A stretch of DNA of 64,000 nucleotides from Ampelomyces quisqualis (GCA_018398575.1 JAGTXZ010000002.1:1676501-1740500), one strand, 5' to 3'. Numbered from the stretch's first letter, positions 33,034 to 44,581 are shown. Translations and numbers: made by a program. Notes: generated by a model not told the origin, from the sequence alone.

Positions 33034-33993
33034 ACGCCTTCGCGGTGCCTCGCTCGAAGCTTGCGATCTACTTCCTGATACCCGAGACAAAACTTGGGGT
33101 GGCAGCGAATGGCGAAAGGCAACACAGGGTTGCGAGTGACCGTTCCACATGGTACACTTCTTAATTTGTCACAGGTTCAAATGGGCGCTGGCAATCCAAC
33201 GGGACCTCAGATCTGCATGGAACCTCTCATAGTGAGAGTGGCTGGTACTGGCGAGGATGATTGATACCCATTGATCGGCTGTGCGGCTACTCTGTACTCA
33301 ACTTTGCGTTAAAAAAATTGATTATTTCACACACACACACGACTCCCTTGTTTGTGCTGTTTCAGGACCATTGCTGCTCCCTGAAAAAAAAGGACATGTA
33401 CTCCTTGGAAGAAGATGTCTGAGAACAGGAAACGTTGTCATGGACAGTTGCGGCTCTGCGATGAGTCAAGTCAAGCATCGTCGTGCCAATTTTCACACCA
33501 GGACCCTGCCTCGGAAAGCTTTCTGACGCTCTCTCCGCATTTCATCATGCCCAAGCCCCGGTCCCCAACATCGACTCCATGAATATTCTGCAGCGGCAAT
33601 TCGCGAACACGCGTGGCAAGAAGACAGATATGGATATGTATGCGGGCACAAACGAACAGCGCATCACAAATTGTGACAAACGCCGCAGGTCGCATACACA
33701 GTACATAGCCGCCGTGAGCCCGGCTGCAGCACAGATGCAAGGGCCACAAAGTTGCGCTCTACACAGTACACTCTCCACACGCCATCTATCATCTGCAAGA
33801 CAAATGCGATCCTCGTTGCCTGCTTGGCAATTGCACATTTTGTGGCGGGCCTGAATTCTGAGTTCTTGAGGTACCCGGCAAGATCTTCGGTCACAACGAC
33901 CCCGCTTCTTGCCATACCCATCTCAAGGGCAATTCAACGCCTTACCAGGCTCCCAGCAGCAGGGCTGAGAATTACTCCTACATCGCAGAAGAG
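33034..33993. other. Intergenic region
   Basis: 960 bp between the RRM gene and the S33 hydrolase gene, both on the plus strand. It contains a short (CA)n run at about 33329-33342 and poly-A/T tracts. No gene or structured RNA was recognised. Confidence 0.5.
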
Positions 33994-36443
33994 ATGAAGA
34001 GCCGGAACGATGCATCGGGCGAGACCTCGCCATTGTTGCTCGTGTCGCCCCGTCGTCATCCTGCATGTGACAACGGTAGAGGCATCCGCATCCGGGCGCT
34101 CGCCCTGACGCTGGCAACGTGCATGTTCGTCCTCGCAGTTGATGCGCGGTTCCCGGACGTCAAATACGGGCACCCACCGACCTGGAAAACGTCAGACGGT
34201 GGTAAGACCCAGGCGAAGCCATTTGAATGGTCTCAGGTACGTTGTAATTCATCTTGACTACTTGCCGGGAGAAAGGTCGGTATGGCAAGTCTTATCAGAT
34301 CGTGCTATACCACGCCTAAGGGGGGCCGCATAGAACATGGGCGTCGTGAGACGGAAGTGGCGTAAGATGCACCACAGATATTTGATGTGTGTCCAGATGT
34401 CTCTCTGAGATTCAAGACCAGCCAAGTCTGAGAAGAAATACTTGGTCGCCGTCGTGCCTAGGTACTGTGCATCCTCCTGGACATTCCGGACGTCCGATGG
34501 TATTGTCACGACGAACGCTCTAGGCGACCTTGTGGACATCTATCACAAACTCGACAGGGAAAAGGGAGAATTGTGACTGACTTGAACAGATTGAAGCGTC
34601 CGAGGACCTCCAATTCCACAAGTGTTTCAACGGCTATGAATGTGCAAAGCTCAAAGTTCCATTTGACTACAACAATGGCACACATCCAAATGCAAGTGTC
34701 AGCATTGCTATTGCGAAGTTGCCAGCGGTAGTTCCTGTCGAAGACCAACGATATGCTGGTCCTCTTCTCCTCAATCCTGGTGGCCCGGGTGGCCCCGGAG
34801 CTCTGTTTACACTCGGTGTGGGCAGGAACATACAACACATCGTTGATGCGGAGCCGCACCTAGGCCTCGAACCCTCCGAGATGCGCTACTACGATATCAT
34901 AGGGTTTGATCCTCGTGGTATTGGCTGGACTGAACCACATGCACAATGCATGGACGATGCGGCTACCTGGTCGTGGACACTTCGAGAAGGAGAAGAAGGC
35001 ATCCTCGGAAGTTCAGACGCAGCACTTGGTAGACTCTGGTCGATGACCCATGCATGGGGTGCTTCTTGCGCAGAGTCAGTGGAGGTAGAAGACGGTCCTG
35101 ATATCAAACAGTACATGACTACGGCTTTGGTCGCGCGAGACATGCTGGAGATTGTCGAGAGACATGCCACCTGGGTTTCGCAGCAAATGGCCAAGCGACA
35201 GTACCCTTACGATATTACTGCTGGATATAAGCCCGACACTGCTTTGTACAAGCCCAAGGAAGCAAAGCTCCAGTACTGGGGCTTCTCTTACGGCACTTTC
35301 TTGGGGTCGACTTTTGCATCCATGTTCCCTGACCGCGTGGGACGTTTCGTTCTAGATGGCGTTGTCAGTTCTTACGACTACTTGCACTCCTTAGGCAACG
35401 GGTCTCTCACAGACAACCAAAAGGCCATCGACTCCTTTTACACCTACTGTGTCAACTCTGGGCCAGAAGAATGTCCCTTGACTACATCCAACTCAACCGT
35501 ATCCGACGTCAGGGACCGCGTCGACTCCATCTTCAAATCCATCTACCATAATCCTCTCGCCCTCAATTCTCCGCTCGGCCCTGAGATCCTAACATACTCA
35601 GACGCCCAATCCTTCTTCTTTAGCGCGGGCTACAGCCCCCGACCCGGCTTCCCCATGATCGCCGCTCTCCTCGCAGATATCGAAGCCGGTCAAGGTGACG
35701 TCCTCGACCAAATCCGACAAGCCTCACGCTACAGACACATCTACTCGTGCGGCCCGCGCCCCGAGTTCAACTTGGCCGACTCAACACCCACCTACTCGAT
35801 CCTGTGCTCCGACGGCATCGACCAAACCCACAACACCATCGACGAATTCGCCCAGTACTGGAAACTACTCGAATCCATATCCCCGACCTCAGGCGCCATA
35901 TGGTCCATGGAACGCATGCGCTGCATCGCGTGGAAAATCACCTCCCCTACATCCTTCACCGGCCCTTTTGGCGCAAACACATCCACGCCCATCCTCTTCC
36001 TATCCAACACGGCAGACCCCGTCACACCCCTACGCTCAGCCCGCTTCATGCACGCCCTCTTCCCCAACAGCGGCATCCTCGTCTCCGACAACGCGGGCCA
36101 CTGCAGCCTCGCTCAACCCTCGTCGTGTGTCTTGAACCGCGTGAAAATGTACTTTCAGTCCGCCTTGCTTCCACGCCCAAATACTCTATGTGTCCCCCCC
36201 GCGAGCGCGTTTAGTTTGAATTCGACGGACCCCCACAGCCCGTTTTATGATCCCGGGTTGGAGGGCATGCGTGTCGAACAGAGTGCTGGGGTTACGGGCC
36301 CAGGTATGGATCTGGTGAGTGCGGCGAGCGAAGTCGCGAATGCAGTTTTGGAGGGGGATTTGTTTGGGGTGGGCAGGTTGGTGGGTGAGAGGGGGTTAGT
36401 TGGGGGGATGAGGAGGGTGATGCTTGAGAAGTATGGTGGGTAG
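33994..36443 (+). CDS. Membrane-anchored alpha/beta hydrolase, peptidase S33 / TAP-like
   Basis: Two exons, 33994-34236 and 34590-36443, with an unusually long 353-bp GTACGT...GAACAG intron, phase 0, give 698 residues. A cytosolic Arg/Ser-rich start precedes one hydrophobic helix (about 31-50), a signal anchor or uncleaved signal, so the body faces the secretory lumen or outside. The join FEWSQ-IEASEDLQ restores the conserved entry of the family. The hydrolase core shows the oxyanion segment NPGGPGGPG, the nucleophile elbow GFSYGTF, the acid in NTADPVTP and the histidine in NAGHCSLA, with a C-terminal TAP-like domain. Relatives are tripeptidyl/prolyl aminopeptidases and secreted hydrolases of unknown specificity. 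Several N-glycosylation sequons fit secretion. Convergent with RPP1. Confidence 0.88.
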
Positions 36444-36657
36444 GAGAGTATGTGGGTTGGGGTTTGTGGTAGAAGATGGGTTGCTCGTTTGTTGTAGTAT
36501 AGGGTATCCTCTTGTAGGTCGTCATGGTATGCAGATTGAATCGTGTCCATGAGGATGCGTGGAGAAAAACATTTTCGATCGTGGTGTTTACGCATTCTAT
36601 GCAGGTTGTGCTTCTTGTCTACTGGGTATCATCCTCCTTCGAGTCCACCGGCTCCTA

Positions 36658-37760
36658 TCAAACAGATTTCGCAGCAGGAGAATCCAAAGTCTCGGCCACC
36701 TGAGCTTCCATCTTTGCCTTTTTATTCTTCTTCTGCTGGCGCTTGGAAAGCGGCGGATCCTGCTCAATATGACGAATCGGCCTCTCCTCCAAGATATCCC
36801 CTGGCCGTTTGCCATTCGCATTCATATTCTTCGCCACTTTGCCCCTGTCCTTGCCTGCCGCAGTGGGTGCAGCGACCGGCTTCTCACCACCTTGCACAAT
36901 GTCGATAATGCCCTTGAAACTCTGCCGCTTGAGCCGAGCAAACTCAACCACGCTCCGCGGTTCCTTTGTCAAACCGTCCTTGCCCCTCTCTGTGCCCAGA
37001 CCCCAGACAGACGCCAGGTTGATAATGTCGCTCGGCGCGCGAATGCCTAGCACACTCTTCGCTTCTGAGCTGAATATCAGGCCCCGGCCTCGCGTGACTC
37101 GTATGAGTTGTGTCGCGTTGCTGATCAGGTTGCGCTTTGCCATGGGATCATTGGACAGAATTCCTGGGCTGTAGCATAGTTCGATTTTGATTCCGCGCGC
37201 TATCGCTGCGCCCAGCATGGGAAACTTGAAGTGCGTCTCAAACTTCCTCGTCAGGTCAAGTGAGATTATGTCGATGTCGAGACTGTGGCATGCTTGCTGC
37301 AGTGTGCGCTCATCGGTTGGTCGGGCGGCCACGAGGTCGTATAGCTGTTGTAGTTGGGGTATGCGGAAGTTGGACGCGGCGTCGGTCAGGAAGATGTTGC
37401 ATCGTTTCAGTATGCGCAGTCGCTGCGGCTTGGGGAAGGGAAGCGTGTTGGTGATGGGCGACGTCTGTCGAGCTGTGGTCAGCCACTGCCGATATTCGAT
37501 GGAAGCACCACTGAAGTAGCACTCGATTCGAGCAGCAAGGAATACGACAAGCGATTTCAGAAGTCTGGACATACCAGGTCCGCGGGTAGCTTCCCAGAGA
37601 ATGTGTGAGTGAGCGCAATCACGTCGAATCCTACTACACTGCGTCAGTCGCTGCGCGAGGTTACAAGGCATGCGTTGCGCTCACATTCGTCAAGGAAGAC
37701 GACAGTGCGCTGCAGCTCCCTTGTTGCGTCCGTCCATGGTACGTTGAGATCGTGAAACAT
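36658..37760 (-). CDS. RPP1: Ribonuclease P/MRP subunit Rpp1 (p30)
   Basis: Exons (minus) 37760-37685, 37633-37575 and 37464-36658; introns of 51 bp (GTGAGC...GTGTAG) and 110 bp (GTATGT...GACAG). The product is 313 residues. MFHDLNVPW is the family's opening; the joins give FLDELGFDVIALTHTFSGKLPADLTSPI. The RNase P p30 TIM-barrel body includes DIISLDLTRKFETHFK, ARGIKIELCYSPG and TRGRGLIFSSEA, all typical. The lysine-rich C-terminus (about 265-300) suits RNA binding and nucleolar localisation. Rpp1 is a shared protein subunit of RNase P (tRNA 5' end) and RNase MRP (rRNA). The first acceptor is TAGTAG: the upstream AG must be used, because the next one would create an immediate TGA. Divergent with CK2 alpha. 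Confidence 0.92.
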
Positions 37761-38142
37761 TTCCGCTATGTCTGCAGGTGTGGCAATGAAGATTGGAAAG
37801 CGCAGAAGGCAGCGCAAGCATGTCACGTGTTTCGCTAACTAAGTGCGAGCAGCCACAAGCAGCTCGAGCCTGCACGACGACAACATCCCCGCCTACCAAA
37901 GCTCGTCACCTGCCGCAGCTCCGCGCCCGCGTCACCAGCCGCGTGAACTCCCCAGGCGGCTTCTTTGGAACAAGGCAGCTGCGCTCGGCGTGCTTGCTGG
38001 CCTTGCGTTCCTCCTGCTGCGGTCCGCTCACCTCCGCTTCTTCACCCCACCACACGAGCCCTCGACCGCCCACTCCGGCCTCACTTAGCACGAGACCCCC
38101 ACGGGCACGTCGCCGCCGCGCAACTCCGCCCCCTCGCCCAGC
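37761..38142. promoter_or_regulatory. Divergent promoter RPP1 / CK2 alpha with GTCACGTG (37822-37829)
   Basis: 382 bp between head-to-head start codons. GTCACGTG lies at 37822-37829. The half nearest CK2 is C-rich and is probably its 5' leader. An ATG at 37820 opens a long frame overlapping CK2 out of frame; it would act as an upstream ORF only if transcription starts before it. Confidence 0.5.
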
Positions 38143-39363
38143 ATGGCGCTCAACAGCACCACGGGCGCAACGAGCGTGGCTCGTGTGTACCCGGATGTCA
38201 ACGCGAACATGCCCCGCTCCTACTGGGACTACGACTCGGTCAACATCTCCTGGGGCGTCCTGGAGAACTACGAGGTGGTCCGGAAGATTGGGCGTGGAAA
38301 GTACTCGGAAGTTTTTGAGGGCATCAACGTCGTCAACTACCAGAAATGCGTTATCAAAGTCCTGAAGCCCGTCAAGAAGAAGAAGATAAAGCGCGAAATC
38401 AAGATCCTGCAGAATCTGTCGGGCGGGCCGAACATCGTCTCGCTGCTGGATGTAGTGCGCGACAACCAGGTTAGTGATGGCTCCGACTGGATTGGGGACT
38501 GGGTATTTCGTCTCGCCTGTTGTCGTGTGTTTTGCAGCAATACTAATGCGCTACAACACAGAGCAAGACCCCGTCGTTGATATTTGAGTATGTCAACAAC
38601 ACCGACTTTCGGAGTCTGTACCCCAAGTTCCAGGACTACGACGTGCGATACTACATATTTGAGCTCCTCAAGGCCCTGGACTTCTGCCACAGCAAAGGCA
38701 TCATGCACAGGGATGTCAAGCCTCATAACGTTATGATCGATCATGAGAAGCGGAAGGTCAGTCGCTGCAGTGTTCGCGCAGAGCCCAACACTGACGGACT
38801 TAGTTGCGTTTAATCGATTGGGGTCTTGCTGAGTTCTACCACGCCGGTACTGAATACAACGTCCGCGTCGCTTCGCGCTACTTCAAGGGGCCGGAACTTT
38901 TGGTCGACTTTCAAGAGTACGATTACTCGCTGGACATGTGGTCGCTGGGCGCTATGTTCGCATCAATGATTTTTAGGAGAGAGCCATTTTTCCACGGCAA
39001 CAGCAATTCGGACCAGCTTGTCAAGATCGCGAAAGTCTTGGGCACGGAAGACTTGTTCGACTACCTTGACAAGTACGATATCGAGCTGGATGCGCAGTAC
39101 GACGACATACTGAGCAGGTACCCAAAGAAGCCTTGGCACTCGTTCATAAACGCGGAGAACCAGCGTTTTGTTAGCAACGACGCTATTGACTTCCTCGACA
39201 AGCTTCTTCGATACGACCATCAGGTGTGTTGCCTCTGAGTCGGTGGCATATGCAATCACTAACAACCACACAGGATCGTCTTACAGCTCAAGAAGCAATG
39301 GCGCATCCTTACTTTGCCCCCGTCCGGCAAGCCGCACAGCAGAATAGCAGCAGCGCGACATGA
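38143..39363 (+). CDS. CKA1: Casein kinase 2 catalytic subunit alpha
   Basis: Four exons, 38143-38469, 38562-38756, 38804-39223 and 39274-39363, with introns of 92, 47 and 50 bp, all phase 0, give 343 residues. Kinase hallmarks: glycine loop GRGKYSEVFEG, lysine in VIKVLKPVKKKKIKREI (with the basic stretch characteristic of CK2 alpha), catalytic loop IMHRDVKPHNVMI, the CK2-specific DWG in LIDWGLAEF instead of DFG, and YFKGPELLVD. It phosphorylates acidic Ser/Thr sites in nucleus and cytosol, usually with a beta subunit. The start MALNSTTGATSVARVYPDVN gives the N-terminal segment that holds the active conformation. Every key residue is intact. Confidence 0.96.
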
Positions 39364-39899
39364 TTGATACCCGATTCAGTACTTAGAACTCAAGTAATGG
39401 CATGGAACTACTAGCAACAAGATGCTCCCGTCAACTGTGCGTGCCACCAGGTATTTGAGTACGCATTCTCCTTATTCTTATCCAACACTCGTGTGTCGCT
39501 GTGCCGGGCTCACACGCATGGTGGAACAGTCCCATGGCGATAGCTCACAGGTTTTGGTCGGCTGCTCTTGCATACTCTTTGCGTGGTTGGCAGCAGTTGT
39601 TGAAGGACATTCGATTGAAGGCAATCAAGCAGGGATGAGGAAAAGCATTGCAAGGCGTTGAAGTCATAATACACACTTGAGCGTAGTCGTCTCCATCACA
39701 ACGCTCGTGCATATTGGATTGTGGCGCAGTGCCCACTCGATGCGTTTTTCAACAGGGGGTCACTGATGCTCAGCGGGATGTGCAGACGCTCGGATGCTCT
39801 GGTGTTGCGGGGAGAGATGCAGCAGCGAGGTACACATAGTGGGGTGGGCTTGGCTTTGGGTCAAGCTTAGAATGACTGGACTTTTTGCAGCTCATTCCT
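39364..39899. other. Intergenic region between CK2 alpha and VAS1
   Basis: 536 bp between tandem genes. It should hold the 3' untranslated region of CK2 alpha and the promoter of the valyl-tRNA synthetase. No RNA gene or repeat was recognised. Confidence 0.5.
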
Positions 39900-42800
39900 A
39901 TGCCGCCCCGCGCACCTGCTTTTCGCACTGCTGCTTGCAGACGATACCTACACTTCCCGCCTCAACGCGTGCCTTTTCGCTTGTACACGACCGCCCCACA
40001 CGCCCGCCAATTGCGACCACAAATTGACGCCCGCCCCAACGCGGAGCGCGTGCTCACAGCCCACTACACAACCCCCACCATGGCGCTGAACGCCAGCTCG
40101 CACAACGTCGCCGGCGAGAAGACGGGGCCTACCAGTGCCCCTCCACCGGCCGTCAGCGAACATGTCAAGAAAGACGTGCTCGACGCCGCCAACACGGATG
40201 CTGTTGGCCAGTCTGCGCCCGGTCGCGAGAACGAAAAGGGCGTGGAGAAGAAGGAAAAGAGCGCCAAAGAGCTTGAGAAGGAGCGGAAGAAGGCCGAAAA
40301 GGACGCAAAGTTCAAGGCAAAGAAAGCCGCCGCCGCCGGCGCGCCGAAAGAGGGCGGGGCTCCCAAAGAGAAGAGGAAGAAGGGCAAGGAAGAGGAGCTG
40401 CTGCCCGAATACGTCGAGGAGACGCCCAGGGGAGAGAAGAAGCGTCTGCAGAGCCTAGACGGCCCCTTCACCAAGGCATACATTCCCAAGGTGGTTGAAT
40501 CGGCATGGTGTAGGTGCCCCACGACCAGGATTGGCTGCAACGGTATGCTGACGGAGACCAGATGACTGGTGGGACAAGGAGGGCTTCTTTAAGCCTGAGA
40601 TGCCCAACGACAAAGTCAAGGACGCCGGGTACTTTGTCATTCCCATTCCTCCCCCGAACGTCACAGGCAAGCTCCACTGCGGACACGCGCTCGCGACCTC
40701 GTTACAAGACGTCTTGATCCGATGGCACCGGATGCGCGGATACACCACACTATACCTGCCTGGGTGCGACCACGCCGGTATTGCGACACAGAGTGTTGTC
40801 GAGAAGATGCTCGCGCGGCGAGAGGGCAAAACCAGACACGATCTCGGTCGCGAAAAGTTCATTGAACGGACAATGGACTGGAAGACCGAGTACCACCAGC
40901 ATCTCACACATACCCTCAAGCGCATGGGCGGTTCATTCGACTGGACTCGAGAGGCTTTCACAATGGACAACAATCTGTCCAAGGCTGTCACCGAGACGTT
41001 CGTCAAGATGCACGAGGACGGACTCATCTACCGCTCCAATCGTCTCGTCAACTGGTGTGTCCAGCTCAACACTGCTCTCTCTGCTCTCGAGGTCGACAAC
41101 AAAGAGCTCACTGGCAGGACGGTGCTCTCTGTCCCTGGCTATGAGCGCAAAGTCGAGTTCGGCGTCATCACCCACTTTAAATACCCCATCGATGGTACCG
41201 ACCAGTTCATTCAAGTCGCCACAACTCGTCCAGAGACCATGCTCGGTGATTCGGGTATTGCTGTCCACCCCAAAGACGATCGATACAAGGATCTCGTGGG
41301 AAAGAATGCCAAACATCCCTTCCTGGACCGCCTTCTACCCATTGTCGCAGACGAGTACGTTGATCGCGAGTTCGGTACCGGTGCCGTCAAGTTGACACCA
41401 GCACACGACCCGAACGATTTCAACCTTGGCAAGAAGCACAAGCTGGAATTCATCAACATTCTCAACGACAACGGTACAATGAATAAGAACACTGGAAGCT
41501 TCGAGGGACAGAAGCGGTTCGATGTCCGCTACAGCATCGTCACAGCTTTGGAAGAGAAGGGTCTGTTCGTCAAGAAGGAAGACAACCCCATGAAAGTACC
41601 CATCTGTTCAAGGTCAGGCGATATCATTGAGCCGATCATGAAGCCTCAGTGGTGGATGAAAATGGACGGTCTCGCTAAATCCGCAGTCGAAGTCGTCGAG
41701 ACTGGCGAGCTCAAGATTCATCCAGCAAACTCTGAGAAGATCTACAAGCATTGGATGAACAACATTCAAGATTGGTGTCTATCTCGACAGCTGTGGTGGG
41801 GCCACCAGATCCCGGCCTACTTCATCGAGCTTGAAGGTGGCGAGGGTAATGATGGTGACGACAACCTCTGGGTTACCGGCCGAACACAAGAGGAGGCGCA
41901 AAAGAAGGCCAGGGAGAAATTCCCTGGTCAAAAGTTCTCGCTGAGACGTGATGAGGACGTGCTCGACACGTGGTTCTCGTCTGGGCTATGGCCTTTCAGT
42001 ACCCTGGGATGGCCCGAGAAGACCATCGACTTCCAGAACCTCTTTCCAACTTCTGTCTTGGAGACTGGATGGGACATTCTCTTCTTCTGGGTTGCCAGGA
42101 TGGTCATGCTCTCGCTCCACCTTACCGGAAAGGTTCCTTTCACAGAGGTCTACTGCCACTCCCTCATCCGAGATTCAGAAGGTCGCAAGATGTCTAAATC
42201 GCTCGGCAACGTCATAGATCCTGTTGACATCATGGACGGTATCACTCTGGAGAAGCTGCACGAACAGTTGCGTACTGGTAACCTCGACCCAAAGGAATTG
42301 AAGATGGCAGAGAAGTACCAGAAGACCTCTTTCCCACAAGGTATCCCGGAATGCGGCGCTGATGCGCTACGCATGTCGCTTGTCGGCTATACAACTGGAG
42401 GTGGCGATATCTCGTTCGACGTCGCTGTCATCCACGGATACAGGCGGTTCTGTAACAAGATCTACCAGGCGACCAAGTATGTTCTCGGTCGCTTCGGAGA
42501 CTTGACACCTCGTTCAAACGTTGCGAAGTCAGGGAAGGAGTCGCTACCCGAACGATGGATCCTTCACAAGCTCACCACTTCTGCGAAGAAGATCAACCAA
42601 CACCTCGAGCAGCGTGAGTTTTCGCTCTCAACACAGGTCGCCTACCGGTACTTCTACGAGGTGAGTACTTCATGTCATAATCGTCAATATAAGATACTGA
42701 CGTGCAGTAGTTTTTGTGCGACACATACATTGAGAACAGCAAGGCCATCTTTGAAGAGGGCAGTGATGAAGAGAAGGAGAGCGCTAAGCAGACACTTTAC

Positions 42801-43454
42801 ACCGCCATCGAGGGTGGTCTGACCATGATCCATCCTTTCATGCCTTTCTTGACAGAAGAGCTATGGCAGCGCCTGCCACGAAGGGAGGGTGACAAAACAC
42901 CATCAATCACCGTCGCATCATTCCCTCAATACATGCAGGGGTTTGATGACGAGGCGGCCGAAACCGAGTATGAACTGCTCGTCGACTCTGCCAAGGGCCT
43001 CCGCTCCCTCACAGCCGAGTATGCTTTCAAGGAGGGCGCAAAGACCTACATTCAGTCGCTTGACGAAAAAGCACATACCACCCTTTCCACATCAACATCA
43101 ATTCCTTCAATAAAGGCTCTCGCCGGCAAGACTGTCGCCGAGATCTCGATCCTCTCGCCCTCAGATCCCGCACCTACAGGCTGCGCCGTGTACACCATAG
43201 GTTCTGCCGCCACCGCATACCTCGACGTCAAGGGCCGCATCGAGATCGATAAGGAGATCACCAAGGCTCAGGACCGACTCTCCAGAGCGAATGAGACCAT
43301 CACGCGCCAAAAGAAGATCATGGATGAGGAATGGGAGCAAAAGGTCAGCGACGTTGTCAAGGACCAAGAGAAGAGCAAATTGAAGGACGCAGAAACCGAA
43401 GCGAGGAATTGGCAGGCTAGCATTGAGCAGTTTGAAAGTCTAAAGCTGGAGTAG
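39900..43454 (+). CDS. VAS1: Valyl-tRNA synthetase, cytosolic and mitochondrial forms from two starts
   Basis: Exons 39900 (or 40080)-40509, 40562-42660 and 42711-43454; introns 52 bp (GTAGGT...CCAG) and 50 bp. From ATG 40080 the protein has 1,090 residues, from ATG 39900 it has 1,150. The extra 60 residues (MPPRAPAFRTAACRRYL...) are Arg-rich with few acidic residues, fitting a mitochondrial presequence. Yeast VAS1 is known to make both enzymes from two in-frame starts. A Lys/Glu-rich eukaryotic extension precedes the class I catalytic core: HIGH-type motif PPPNVTGKLHCGHAL, an editing domain, and KMSKS in GRKMSKSLGN. The anticodon-binding domain and a C-terminal coiled coil follow. The first intron splits WYDWW. 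The last acceptor is CAGTAG; the second AG must be used because the first would leave an in-frame TAG. Confidence 0.96.
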
Positions 43455-44079
43455 ATCAAAATCCGCACATTGTGCAAGGGCCGTCACTGAGCTTCAAGAC
43501 ATAGGTCGTCACATCACCATAGCTTCACGAATGTATTAGAATAAAAACATGCAATGCTATCAAAGCCACAGTTCTCCTTTTATTTTCCTCCTTCTCGTAC
43601 CACCTCCACCTCCACACACTTCCCATCCGCCATACAATATCCTCCTCTCCCCACCCCTTCAACACCCCAACATTTATTCATTCACTCACACACACACACA
43701 TAAACATCATATCCCTCCCCCCGCACTTTCCACCAAAAAAACAAACTCCGCGCAATCCCCGCGCACGCGCCCAGCAGTGCATGTATACACCATACCCCCT
43801 TCCCACATCACAACATCATCTTCCCAACCTTTTTTTCATCCTTGCGCATCGACGTACGTAAGAACAGGCTGTTTCCGGCCAAACATTCTCGCTGCCCCGC
43901 TCCCTCTGCTGACGTTGTGCAACTTGGGTTTTGGAAAACGTGGGGGATGGGGAGGGGTGGTGTAGCGTAGGGTGTTGGGGAAGAGTTTTGCGCCCCGAGG
44001 TGGTGGGGGCATGGTGAGGTGTATGTGTGGAGGTGGTGGTTGGGTTAGATGGAGGGAGGAGTGGTGTTTGGTGGTGTGT

Positions 44080-44105
44080 GGGGTTGGGTTGGGGACGAGG
44101 GAGGG
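44080..44105 (+). other. Predicted G-quadruplex motif
   Basis: Five G-tracts, at 44080-44083, 44086-44088, 44091-44094, 44099-44101 and 44103-44105, separated by loops of 1-4 bases, satisfy the standard G3+N1-7 pattern. It lies in the 3' spacer between convergent genes. Confidence 0.7.
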
Positions 44106-44183
44106 TTTGCGATGGGGGAGTGGGATATGTGCGGGGGTAAGGAGTGGGTGAGGAGACGGTGGGTAGATTAATATTGTGGATGT

Positions 44184-44318
44184 GTGGGTGGGGTTGAAGA
44201 TGTGGGTGGGGTTGAAGATGTGGGTGGGGTTGAAGATGTGGGTGGGGTTGAAGATGTGGGTGGGGTTGAAGATGTGGGTGGGGTTGAAGATGTGGGTGGG
44301 GTTGAAGATGTGGGTGGG
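44184..44318. repeat. 18-bp tandem minisatellite, about 7.5 units
   Basis: Perfect head-to-tail copies of an 18-bp unit (GTGGGTGGGGTTGAAGAT). Each unit adds GGG and GGGG tracts on the plus strand. The copies appear identical, which points to recent expansion or active homogenisation. Confidence 0.97.
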
Positions 44319-44581
44319 TGTGTAGATTCTAGGCGGAGGTTTCGATCATTCGATGGACGGAGAGGTGTTTTTGTTCAGGGGGATTGCTGAGTCGAGTGGA
44401 TTTCAGGCATGGATTTTTTGTGTCCGGGTATTTGCGCGTGGAGCGTCGTGCTAGTTTGTGGAATTAGGCTCAAATACTCAAGTATTTTCTCCGGTGATCT
44501 GAAGTCCTTCATTCACTTTCTCCGATACTCACTGTTGCTGTATCTTACTTGCGACCAACCCAAATCTGTTCTCTCCGTCTA

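Larger units (their letters stand above)
43455..44581. other. Strand-asymmetric intergenic spacer
   Basis: 1.1 kb between VAS1 (+) and the GFA gene (-), which converge. From about 43570 to 43860 the plus strand is C/A-rich with a (CA)n run at 43685-43701. From about 43920 to 44340 it switches to strongly G/T-rich. This second half holds the G-quadruplex motif and the 18-bp repeat listed separately. No gene. Confidence 0.65.

Noticed and set aside
37843..38088. 81-codon frame with a hydrophobic segment upstream of CK2 alpha
   Set aside because: It opens with GTG, has no ATG, and lies in the probable 5' leader of CK2 alpha.
37820..38365. Long Arg/Pro/Ser-rich frame from ATG 37820
   Set aside because: It overlaps CK2 alpha out of frame and has a composition typical of a shifted frame in GC-rich coding DNA; at most an upstream ORF.
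44184..44390. Protein of GGVEDV repeats
   Set aside because: Generated entirely by the 18-bp minisatellite; no other coding signal.
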